A stretch of DNA of 64,000 nucleotides. Origin: Podospora comata. Taxonomy: Eukaryota; Ascomycota; Sordariomycetes; Sordariales; Podosporaceae. The stretch covers positions 1,860,001 through 1,924,000 of the forward strand of contig CP071499.1 of the NCBI GenBank assembly GCA_017354895.1, read 5' to 3'. Under the pieces are notes generated by a model. It had not been told where the DNA came from. It saw only the letters and a list, made by a program, of their open reading frames with translations, and did not search any database. A program made the position numbers and the translations under genes. Every line of letters starts with the position of its first letter. The first letter of the stretch is position 1. Positions 32,752 to 43,441 of the stretch are shown here, piece by piece.

Positions 32752-35700
32752 ATTGAAAGATCTTCAGGGTGTGAGGGGCTGGGAAGGGAAGCGAAGCTCT
32801 TGGCTTTTCAGGATGTAGGTCTCGGACCAGCCAAGCACACCCAGGGGCAAACTCAAAAGGTTCAGAGGGAGAAGTAGTGTTTCAAAATTTTGAAAGGGCA
32901 AAGGGAATTCTGATCTGCCTCTTTGGTTTGGGATGGGTGCTAGGAGCGGGCTGTGAGGACTTATACCCAGGTTTCTGGGATATGGCAATGGGGCTTGTAA
33001 GCTGACAAAAGATGCAGAGCAAATGCAATGCTAGGTGCGATTCTCTCCTAACGACACAAGTAAGGGGCGAAGTACTCAGAGTCTGGGGAAGTTGGCACAT
33101 GAAGCGGCTCAACATCTAGAACAAGCTGGGCACAGCTGCCGTGTCTTATACCTTTGCCCGGCATCTATGTACTGCAACCCAGACACTACCACACCGTTAC
33201 GCAACAAAAGATCCCAACACGGAAACAGGTGTCGGTCACCCAGGCTGTATACCGGGGACGATAATGTCGTCGATCACTCTCCTACACAGACACTCTATCA
33301 AGCACGGCAAACTGCAGCAGCAAGGCGACCTTTTTAGCGCATGCCGGATGATGAACATGTTAGTTACTTCAATCTCAGGTTGGATGGCAAATGAACGAGA
33401 GAGCTACGGAGGAACAGGACAGGCAGATCATCCTCGGTACATGAGAGCTTGGTGTAAGTGACAGCTTTACCAAAAGTACCTACCTAACTTCAACCGCATG
33501 TATGACAAGGTCTCCAGCCCTCGAGCCGCAGACACCATACTAACAGAAGTGCCCAGGAGAGAGATAACAGAAGTGCCCAGGAGAGAGATAACAGAAGTGC
33601 CCAGGAGAAGATAAACGCTACGTCAATCTCTCGGCTCTACCTGCATCAAATCGACAACATCACCTTCAGACAGCTTTTGCCGGGCGAACAATTGCGAACC
33701 ACCTTACGACCGATTTATTGGAACGGATGCCTTATTCAGAGGCACTGCAAATTCGGGCACGAAGCAGCAAGGCCAAGTCTTCTAGCCTGGCATGTTAAAC
33801 AAGTCGTAGCCACAATATCGACGCTGCAGCCTTCTCACCTTCTATTCGCTCTCTCGGGGAATAGGCTGGCCACGGGCACAGCGCCTCTTGCCTTCCCCGC
33901 ATCTTTCAGATCTCTCCCTCTTCTTGCCCGAGTTTACGTCTTGCCGGTGTTGGATATGCCATCTCTGCTCTTTGAGAGGCCAGGATGAACACTTGTATTG
34001 AGCTGACTTTTAAGAGATATTTGCAGGTGTATTTGCGGCTCAATATTTCACTTGACAAAAGCACCATATCTTCACATACCTCATGAGCCCTATGCGGGAC
34101 CGAAAAAGACAGCATTCTGTACTCTATGCTACCCCTCACCTGCACACCTTTCCTAGCTTCTGGATCCTACACCGCGACCAACGCTACCACCAGGTTATAA
34201 ACCACCAACTTCCCTGCATAACGCCTGCAGCCTCCCGATTGCAGCTGACTGATTATCGAGCGTCTTGGGCGCGCTTGAGCGTGCCTATCGGCAGATCACT
34301 CCGACGGCACGCATAACACGCCCCCATATCCTATTGCCCAGCTCTCGAGGGAGCTTTGATCTACGACGCCCGAGAAGCCTTGGGGATGGGCACACATCAT
34401 GCAGGCTTGCATTGAAATAGGTGGGGGTTAGATGGCCCGCGCCCTCACCTGGGTCGCCACCAGAAGGCGAGTAGCCCAACCTACGGTAGGTGGGGAAGGA
34501 CAACGGCGGCACTGTCTCAAGTTGATAAGCATACTCGGAAGTAGGGGAATATCACTGGGTGGTGATCTGACTTGTTGACCGTTGAGCAAGTATTGGACAT
34601 GATACAGCATGAGTTGGGCAATATGGGGGGAATGCAGGCGACGACCAACACATCCGGGCTGTATATCGACATCTTTCAAATGTACATGCCGGTAGGTTTG
34701 ATCCCGGACTGCATACCTTGTTTGGGAATTCCCTTTTCTCGAACGATAAGCGAGGCTCGGCCAAAGTGCGAGTTCTTACGAGATTCGGTTTGCGGCTCTC
34801 TTTTGAAACAGTGTTGTAGCCTAGATTTCAGGATCATGTATGTCAGATTGGGCAGCAGTCTCAACACCATTTATACCATCGTTATCGTCATCATGACTAT
34901 GAAAACCAACTATTGTCCTGATAGGTACCTCAGCACTTATCAACAAGCGGTCAAATACATGCCAGAATTTTGATTGATACACATCCGTGATAGCCTGAAA
35001 ATAGATTGACTTAATCTACATAGGGACTTTTTGTGCACCCTTTACCCTCTCCGTTCCCCCATGTTTTTCGGATCGGATCGTTGCCCGACGTGACCTGTCT
35101 GTCTGTCGCTCTCGGAAAGAAAAAGTTAGACAAGGCTGGGTGTACAAGACAATGGTTCTTTCCCTTCCCTTCCTTCCTCTCTTCCGTCCGGGGGTTTACA
35201 AGGTCAAGGTTAGTAGTAGGTATCCGGGGAAAAGGGTCATTCGCGGCGAGGGGGAGGAAGATGATCCAGAGGTAAGCGAAAAGTGGCACAATTGTCCGAC
35301 GTTTAACAGAGACAACGATGTGGCTAACATGGGGGGGAGGTAATATAGAATTCTGGAGGGATTTCTGGTCCCAGTGGACACGACATATTTGGGGGGAGGG
35401 GGGGTGGGGGGTGTTTGTAGTCGGGGCGGGTTTTGATCATCATGGTGAATATCTCCCCGGTAGAGATGTCATGTTCATTGTTCGGATACCTAGGTAATCA
35501 CTTACCTATCAGACGTGGCCATCCCATTCCTCCTGTAATATACCTCCCCAACCACTGCCAACGTTGAATAATTATCTGGCACCTATCTACCTACCTAACT
35601 TGCTAACTACGGTAGTTGATCATCGGTGAATCACACAATAACCACACCTCCACCTCAACTTCCTCTTAAGAACTTGAGAAACAGTTCCCCAAATAGCATT

Positions 35701-36603
35701 CCCCATCCCGCTTCTCACAACATATCATCTTCTCGTTGCTTTGAGCCAACTTTTGATCGTCTCCAAGTCTCAAAACACAATGATGATCAATATAGGAAAA
35801 AATCAATAGATCAACACAATAGCACGCAATCCTCCTCCAGCGCCATCCTTATCTCGCCCTCTTACAACAACACATCGAATTCTCGTTGACAGCATTGATC
35901 GCCTGCCAATCCCCAACATATTTAACATCCGTACCTCTCTGTACCACAAGGTCAGCCCCAAACAGCCGATCACCTCCCCATCCTTGCCAAACCCAGCCTC
36001 GGCGAAAAAGCCATAAACAAACCACCACATATATCTGCATCAAACCTCTCTACATGATGTCGCGATCGCTTCTTGATTGTCAAAGGTCAAGAAGCGACGT
36101 CCAAATAAGAGCCTCTAGCGGCGCGGTACAACCCTGTCACAGCTCAGACTTACACAAGTCAACAAGGCACAGACACAGCGTTGATCTATCACAGCAGCAG
36201 ACGTGAGACAAAAGGGTAGTAGCATAGCTCCAAGACCTTTTCAGCAACAGCGGAACTTTGGAACCACAGTCTGCACAACTGATATGACAAACCTCAATAT
36301 TTACACAAGCCGGATCCGGGTTTGTCCTGGCACGACTCCGTGGCACAAGCACCGGGCCGGCCACCGCGAAGCCAGATGCCGGTATTCCCACGTGTTTGAG
36401 CACTCAAGCGCTTCGCACAACATTAGCACTGGTTCAACTTCCCATAGTAACCCAACTTCAGTAAAGAAGCAAAACTAATGTAAACTCCTTTGATTTTCAC
36501 GATGCTAACTCTCAACAACCAATCCGCCACCAGTAAACATTATGATCTACATGTACATTTCCTGAATGCATGTTTTCCACAATCAACCACCATGATTCGT
36601 TGC
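32752..36603. other. Gene-free interval (3.85 kb)
   Basis: No supported coding region. It contains a 3 x 24-bp tandem repeat at 33542-33611, a G-rich tract near 35385-35415, and AT-richer, CA-rich DNA at 35600-36500. The left 300 bp are the promoter of the disordered-protein gene. Frames such as 34572-34973 start with TTG and have no recognisable domain. Confidence 0.4.
33542..33611. repeat. Tandem repeat, 3 copies of a 24-bp unit
   Basis: Unit AACAGAAGTGCCCAGGAGAG plus AGAT. Copies 1 and 2 are identical; copy 3 has lost two bases near its end. It lies in gene-free DNA. Confidence 0.92.
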
Positions 36604-37723
36604 TTACTGCTCGCCCTCATGTCCCTCCTCTGCATGCTGCTCCTCAGCGTGTTCTTCCACATGAGCCTCCACTGATGGCTGCTCACCCTCTTGGGTCTGC
36701 TCACCCTGAGACGCTTCCTGAGGCTGCTGCACCTGAGATTCGCCAGTACCCTCTTGAACAGCTCCGTTGAAGCCATACTCCTCACCAAAACTGTTGCTGG
36801 CACTCCCTTCGGCGCTAGCACCCAGACTCTCCTCTGGGGTTGCCTGCTGACCCTCTTGATGACCCTCAGCAGAAGCATCCTCGTCCTCGGCATCATCATC
36901 TTCATCGTCATCAGCTTCATCGTCATCAGCCTCGTCGTCTTTTTCGTCCTGATCCTCTTCTGGGGCAACTGGAGACCACTCGTCAGGCAACTCGTCCCAG
37001 GGACTGGAGATGATCAAGGATGCTGGATCGACTCTGACAATGGTGACAGGCTCGCAGGTAGGGTTGCGTGGCTCGCCGCCAGAGACCCAGCCGACAGAGT
37101 TGAAGTAGTAGGCGCTGTACAACACCCAGCAAGAATGCCAATTGCGGAGCTGTCGCATGATGCTGCCGTCTGTGGCCGTCGCGTTGGGATAGACATTGGG
37201 TCTAAACTTGGAATCGTCGTAGGGTGCCGCGATGAAAAGAGTGTTATTGTCCCATCCGACAGGCGTACCAGCTTGACTAGACTGTAGAATATGGTTAGCG
37301 AATGGCAGAATAACGACAACAAAGAAGTAGACCTACTGTAAACATAGGTACAGCCACATTACTTCCGGGCTCAAACATGAGGCTCATGGGCTCAGAAAGG
37401 CTCAGGGGGCCCTCGGCGCCAGGAACAGGCAGCGACCATGTGAGAAAGCCGGTCTTGGATGGTTGGCCGTTGACGATGGTGTAGTTGTAGTAAAAGCTCA
37501 GGGTGAAGTTGCTGACGTCGTTGGAGCCGATGCAAAGGCCCGTAATGGTAGCGCCGGCATGACAGGTGGTGAGATATTTGCCCACAAGTGCGTCATCATC
37601 AGCCGTGACGACCTGAAGGAGAAAAGGGCCCGTCTGATTGTAGGTTGTGCCTTGGAACTGAGCGAGCACAGAGCTGGAGGAGACGAGAAGCGCAAGGCTG
37701 TTGAAGGCGAGTTTGGAAACCAT
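36604..37723 (-). CDS. Secreted protein with an acidic, repetitive C-terminus
   Basis: Two exons, 37723-37337 and 37281-36604, encode about 354 aa. The 55-nt intron has a GTAGGT donor, a GCTAAC branch and CTACAG acceptor. The start MVSKLAFNSLALLVSSSSVLAQ is a good signal peptide with a cleavage site near residue 20-22. The mature N-terminal domain (to about residue 210) begins FQGTTYNQTGPFLLQVV; it has Cys pairs, several N-glycosylation sites (NQT, NFT, NYT, NNT, NAT) and a WHSCWVLYSAYYFNSVGW motif. It is followed by a low-complexity tail of Asp/Glu repeats and Gln/Glu/His runs. I recognise the fold only as that of small fungal secreted proteins of unknown function. The frame is open upstream to 37930, but only the 37721-37723 ATG gives a clean signal peptide. 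Confidence 0.8.
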
Positions 37724-39051
37724 TGTGATGTAGATGTGAACAAACAAGAAAATTGATGATGCTGTGCTATCTCCTGAAACAAAGTCCAAAAATGGGGGAA
37801 GCTGGGCTGTAAAAGTTGATTGCGTTGGCGATGCTTGATGATGATTGAGAGAATAGAGGAAGAAGAGAAGAATACAAGACTGCAAACTCTGAGGAGACAT
37901 TTTATAGACACTCCGTCGTTGCCGACCCAAACCGGGGTTGACGCAGTTTGGCGATGACAGTGTCGTTGAGGGAAGGAGTGATGTTCATGTCGTGGAAACA
38001 ATAACATGAGGGAGTGTTGACGAAGGAAGGAGGTCACGTTCGAATGCTCCGATGGCAAGACAAGTCCGAGATATTCAAGCAACATATGGAAGGAAGGCAT
38101 CTACGCGCCTGTCCAGCAGCATCTGATATCGGCTGATCGCTCACAGTTCGGTCCCGCCATTGCTTCGGCTCAAATCGAGTCATCCCAGCGGCTCTCTTGC
38201 CTTCCAAGCCACATCTGGAAGGCATGATGCATTTCAGCTGTGGTCGTCTGCGTGTTGGGTCTCTACTTTTTGGAAGAAACGAGGGAGAGATCGACTGAGA
38301 AACAACACAGCACCGCAAATCCTGATGTTTCAAGCAGGAGTGTCAGAAACGCAATATGAAGCTATTCCGAGCATGTGAATCAGGGGTAAATCAACAAATG
38401 CTGGCGGTAACCAGGCAACAACTGGCTGTTAGATCACACATTTGCTCTCAGCAACCTCAATTGCGTCTTCCACCCGCAGTCTGGAACGATTGGTAAGCTG
38501 GGTGAGCATGGCAGCACTTGCCTCCAAAATGAGAAGGCCTCGCAGCTGCCGGCGCCGTTGTGGTGTTGCTGTGGCTGTTGTGACTGCTGTGTCACAAGCA
38601 AAGCCAAGGAAAACCCAGCACAAGACAGAAGCTCGAAGCACATGATTTGTGGGCCACAGCATGCGCGGTCTTAGCGCCATCCCCACAATCTTTTGTTCAG
38701 CCAACCACAGCGAAAAACGGCTGCAATTGAGAAACTGGGTCTTCTGCAAACACTGTCCAGACGTCATCACCAATCCCGTCCGCAACAGTAGAGAGTTGGA
38801 GACACCGCACCATTCAGATCATTTTTTACCACGACGATCAGCGATAAGCTCTCCCCCAGTCCGCTAAGCAACCAGCTTCGATTGGCACGACAAAAAGGAA
38901 AGTCAGAGGGAGGAATAAGCAACAAACGATACCCTCTCCCGTCAATCACCACAATCCATAGCTGTTTTCGGATTGGACGCTTGATTGGAAAACACGGCCG
39001 AGACCTCGTGTCTCATCACGGCGCCCACCACTCAGGTGAAAAGACAACAAA
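37724..39051. promoter_or_regulatory. Divergent promoter region
   Basis: 1.3 kb between the secreted-protein gene (-) and the DUF155 gene (+). No supported ORF. Several CAACAGCAAC/GTTGTGGTG triplet-like runs lie near 38550-38590. Confidence 0.35.
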
Positions 39052-40856
39052 ATGGCGGACACGACGGCGCCCATCGAGACAACGCCTCTCTTATCAAACA
39101 GTTCATCCACCTCCTCTGTCGAGCCCCCATCATCCCCCGAGTCTGCCACCCGCCCTCCAAAACCACAGCGCAATGTCACCTTCAATCCAAACCCTGTCTC
39201 CAAGACGATCGAACCCGAGCAGCAATATCGCACCCAGATAAGAACAGCAGGCCATCACCAACACCACCAACATCAACCGCCCTTATCGCCCTCCAGCCCC
39301 TCGGCCATCAGCACCGGCGGGCTCGGCGGTGGCCCGCCTATGTTGTCCGCCCTAAACAATAAACTCCGCCGGCGCAATAGTCATGGGGGCGGAGGACCCA
39401 GCGGTGTACTTCCCGTGGCGGGCGCACCAGGACATCACTTACCCAAGATTGGCCCTCAACGTACCACGAAGAACGCTCAGAAGCTCAAGTTGCTGCCGAC
39501 CCCGGAGTTGGAAGAAGATGGAGCGGATGAGGAAAGTGGCAGGGAGGTGTACTCGCAGTACACTCGCATCAAAGACCCAACTGCCCGCAGAGATGCCGCC
39601 CGTCTCGGCAAGGCCGACCGCCAGACACTGCCCAGGGTCACAGCCTACTGCACGGCGAACAGGTACCAGATGGATGGGCTTATGAGGTTCCTCAAAGGGA
39701 AGGGCAAAGGGCGCGGCGCAAACCCGAAGCTGATCGACGAGTGCATCTACTCGCCATACAGCTATAGCTCCAAACAAGTCGAGCTCTCCCGGCAGGAACA
39801 AATAATCCAAGTCCACTCCACCCCTGAACGACGACACTCCACTGGCGAAGTTCCCGGAGCAGACGGCGAGGGCTTCCATCAGCAAAATCTGATAGACCTC
39901 AGAAACGAGGCCGCAGAAGTGTATGCTTCCGAACAATACGGTAGCGGTCCCCACCAAAGCGTCGACGACCTACAGCAACTGGGTGAAAGCGTGGTGGCAA
40001 CAGAAGGTGGTGACCGTCTCCAACCAGTAGACTTTGACATCACCGTCCACACCCCAGAGGTCTTCTTCTTCAACTATGGTGTGGTGGTAATATGGGGCAT
40101 GTCAGCAAGTCAGGAGCAGAGGTTCCTGAAGGAGATCACCAAATTCGAGCTAGAAAAGCTTGGCCCGGACGACGTGGAAACAGAAAAGTTTAACTTTTAC
40201 TACACGCACGAGTATCAGCCGCGGATATACAACGATTTTATCACGCTGAGAGACAAGAGCAATTACATGACCAAGCTGGCCATCTCGCATGCCCTAGCCC
40301 AAAGTGTCAAGGTATTTACCTCCTCCCCTTTCCCCCTTCTACCCACTAACCGAAAGAAATAGACCTCCCTCTTTGAAGAACTCATCGCCTCCACAATCGA
40401 AGACTGCAAAGACATACCCTCCCAGCTCGCCCTTACTGGCAAGATTGACCTTTCTCGTAGACAGATCAACATGCAGATTGGCGAGTTGTTTATTTTGCGG
40501 ATTGGTGTGCACCTGAATGGGTCGGTGCTGGACACCCCGGAGCTGTTCTGGGTCGAGCCGCAGCTGGAGCCGGTGTATCAGGCGGTGAGGAGTTATCTAG
40601 AGATGGACCAGAGGGTGGGATTGCTGACGGAGAGGTTGGATGTGATTGCGGATTTGCTGGCGGTGCTGAAGGATCAGTTGAGTCATGGGCACGGGGAGAA
40701 GCTGGAGTGGATTGGTGAGTTTTCATTCCCTGATATAAAGAACGAGACTGGATATTTTTGCTGACTGACTGGAAAATAGTTATTGTGTTGATCGCGGCGG
40801 AGATTGTGGTGGCGTTGGTGAATATCATTGTGGATTTGTATGTGGGTATTGATTAA
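39052..40856 (+). CDS. DUF155 (Rmd1/Rmd8/Sif2-like) protein
   Basis: Three exons, 39052-40311, 40363-40714 and 40780-40856, give about 562 aa. Donors are GTATTT and GTGAGT; CACTAAC and GCTGAC branches precede the acceptors. The N-terminal 130 residues are Ser/Pro/His-rich. The DUF155 domain follows at about 195-520: RVTAYCTANRYQMDGLMRFL, GANPKLIDECIYSPYSY, FFFNYGVVVIWGMSASQEQ, TLRDKSNYMTKLAISHALAQ and DTPELFWVEPQLEPVYQAVR. A single membrane segment, VIVLIAAEIVVALVNIIVDL, sits at the extreme C-terminus, coded by the 77-nt last exon. Family members include yeast sporulation proteins Rmd1 and Rmd8, fission yeast Sif2/Sif3, and human mitochondrial RMND1. The likely site is an internal membrane; the biochemical role is not known. 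Confidence 0.9.
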
Positions 40857-41715
40857 TAGAATTCCACAGAGGGGCAATATATATAGGTAGAGAAGCGTGG
40901 GTGTGAAAGAGGAGTAGGGCGGGGGAGGGAGGATAATGAGCGGAAAGGGGGGGGTTCGCATGGCTGCATTTTCTACATATATACACTCTTGTATGCAGTT
41001 GTAGGAGTTTTTGGTGTGTATTTGTGTTCGCGGGACATGCATACTAAGGCATAGGCTTGGAGTTTTTCTTTTTCTATGTCTCTCTTCCCAATTCAAGACG
41101 AGTCTTTTACGTTGCAGGTGTAACTCTTTTCACTACCTTCACAACAAACACAGCACCACCAGAGAAGTAAAGGCTGTTGAGCAAGGTGGTTAAAATGAAC
41201 GTTCCCATAGAGTCTATCAAGCTTTTCAATGGCTGTTCTCAAACAAGACTTGCAAACGGTTGGACCTTGTTCAAGGAATATCTTGTAGCTACAGTAACAC
41301 AAAGAAGAAGCAAAACCATAATCAAAGAAAAAACCTAGTCGCCAAATAATGTACGCCTCAACACCACCCTTTTTTCTCCGTGGTCAGTCAACACGAACCT
41401 GCTCCCCGACCATTCCTGTTTATTTCCCTTGTCGCTCCCAGACCCATAGAAAGCGAAAAAAAAACACAAGGTTAGAACGACGAAGGCACCAAGCAACTGC
41501 CTCACCCATTGGGCGGGTAAAACACACGTCTGTACTTAAAGTGGAAGGGTGAACCATCCTTCCTCCACCTACTCGTCCTCCTCTTCCTCCTCTTCCACCA
41601 CCACCGGGTTAGCCTGCGTCTCTTGTTCCATATGTTGCTCCTCCCCCCCGCTGCGCAAAACGAGTATACTGCTTTTTCTCAGTGGTTCTTCCTCAGCCCT
41701 CGCAGCAGGCACACT
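40857..41715. other. Intergenic between convergent genes
   Basis: 3' flanks of the DUF155 and HMG-box genes. No coding region supported; the 41580-41710 part is C/T-rich. Confidence 0.4.
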
Positions 41716-42900
41716 CTAATCATCCTCCGGATTAGGCTGCGTCTCCTGATCAGTATCGTACTCCCCCATCTCCACATCCCCTTGGTCATCCTTTTGTTCC
41801 TCCTCCGTAGCATTTTCCGTACCATTCTCCTTCCCCTTCTCCTCCGCCTCCTCGCTCTCCTTCTGCCTCTTCGCCTCAGCAGCAGCAGCAGCAGCATCAT
41901 ACTCCCCCCTCTCCTTCTCATACTGAGCCATATTCTCCCCCGCCCTCGTCTCAAACTCCCCACGTTGCGTCTCGCTCAGATCTTTCCACCCCCGAGCAAG
42001 CTCATCATCGTCCACCTCCCGCCTTGACTCCTCCTGCTCGGCCTTATCGTCAGTAGCAACATCAGCAGAAGCAGCCGTGTTCCTCTCATTGCAATAAAGC
42101 TCAAACGCATTCCCCGGCTTCTTAGGCGGCTCCTGATGATGCACCCCGTTCAACCCCCCCCTATTCGCCAACGAAAAAGCATCACTCCCACTCGGCGAGT
42201 GACTCGCACCCCCAGGATTCTGGCTTATAAACTGGCTCGCCGTCAAAGACGACCCAACCCCATTCCCACCAGCCTGACTACCCCCCGCCTGGCTCCCACT
42301 ACCATCAACAGGCAAAATGCTCGCCTTTCTATGGCCTCGCTTCAATCTCAGCGGCTTCTCCTTGGGCTGTTTATCCAAACGCGAAGGGGTTAGTCGATCA
42401 TCTCTTTCATTTTGTGACGGGTTGTTGGAAAGAGCGGCGGCGTTCAACAGTTGTCTTCTTGGCGATAAAGATGATGGTGATGAACTTACAGTCGGTGGTG
42501 GGCTCGGGCTGCCGTCAGAGTCCTCCACGTTTGTGCTCGTCCGCTTGGCGAGTTGCTCGAACAGAAAGACGCGCTCGAGGCGGAGCTTCTCGATCTGGCG
42601 CTTCAGGCGGTTGATGCGGACTCTAGAGGCGTCGTTGGCCTTTTCGACTTCGTTGGTGCGCTGGCGGAGCTTGTTGCATTTTCTGCGGTAGGCCTCCTCT
42701 ACCGTTGGGGGGAGGGCTGGGGGGATTGCGCTTGCTGGGGAGAGGGCGAAGGTTTGGTCAGTGAAGTCGTCCATTTTTTGAGCGGGGGAATCAGTGGATG
42801 GTGATGATGGTGATGATGATGGGGAGAAGATGGTGTTTTTGGGGAAAAAAGGTTACGGGGTGGTTAGATTGGGAGTTTGACGTAACGTACCTGGCGCCAT
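41716..42900 (-). CDS. HMG-box protein resembling Nhp10 (INO80 complex)
   Basis: Best model: exons 42900-42891, 42734-42490 and 42366-41716, about 301 aa. Exon 1 codes M-A-P plus one base after a CACC-ATGG context. The 156-nt intron has a GTACGT donor, a CACTGAC branch and a C/T tract ending CCAG. Splicing gives MAPASAIPPALPPTVEEAY in frame. Intron 2 (42489-42367, 123 nt, GTAAGT...CTAAC...ACAG) is a multiple of three without stops, so reading through it is also possible. A basic coiled coil follows (about residues 15-70: RRKCNKLRQRTNEVEKAND, LKRQIEKLRLERVFLFEQL), then a Gly/Ser-rich linker, an HMG box (KKPGNAFELYCNER, RGWKDLSETQRGEFETRA) and an acidic tail. This layout fits Nhp10, a DNA-binding subunit of the INO80 remodeller. 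An ATG at 42774 is an alternative start that retains intron 1 as leader. Confidence 0.83.
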
Positions 42901-43441
42901 GGTGGACGGTTGTGAACTAACTCGACCGGCGGATTACAGCGGCGTTGAGAATTGGGAAAGTTGAGAGCGTTGGAAGAAATATAAACAAGAGTCGGAAAGA
43001 ATAAAGATGGTGGGGCGATAAATATCGCGTCAGCAATTGAAAAGCCTAGATTTCCGATAGCGTTTGGAGCTCGGGGCACCTTTTGAAGAGAGCAAGAAAC
43101 GACGCAGGCCGGAATGAAGCACTCTGGGATGGATGGATCAAGAGACGTGAGAGTTGTAGTGCTTCGAGGCAGGCGCGACAAGGCTGAAAGGTCCAGACGG
43201 GGTCCACTGTTTTCTTGGGAGTTAGTGGATGGTGGGGTGCTGACTTAGCATGGCAGGGGGAGCTGCACGCACCCCAAGGCTGCCTACCGTTTTTGTTGAC
43301 TTCAACTTTTTTTGCGGGCCTCCACAGTGGGAAACAGCGGGCAGCTCTTGGATCGTTTGGTTTAACTCGCTAACTTTGGGAACGGTCGACACCTCCTATC
43401 CATTCTAAGCCTCGCAACTCGCGAGAAACCTCACCACAGCC
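42901..43441. promoter_or_regulatory. Bidirectional promoter, HMG-box and CCT8 genes
   Basis: 541 bp between divergent start codons. No ORF. It carries a T-rich stretch CAACTTTTTTTGCGGG near 43302-43317. Shared regulation is inferred from spacing only. Confidence 0.5.

Noticed and set aside
37724-37930. Upstream start of the secreted-protein gene
   Set aside because: The extension is low-complexity leader sequence and would bury the signal peptide.
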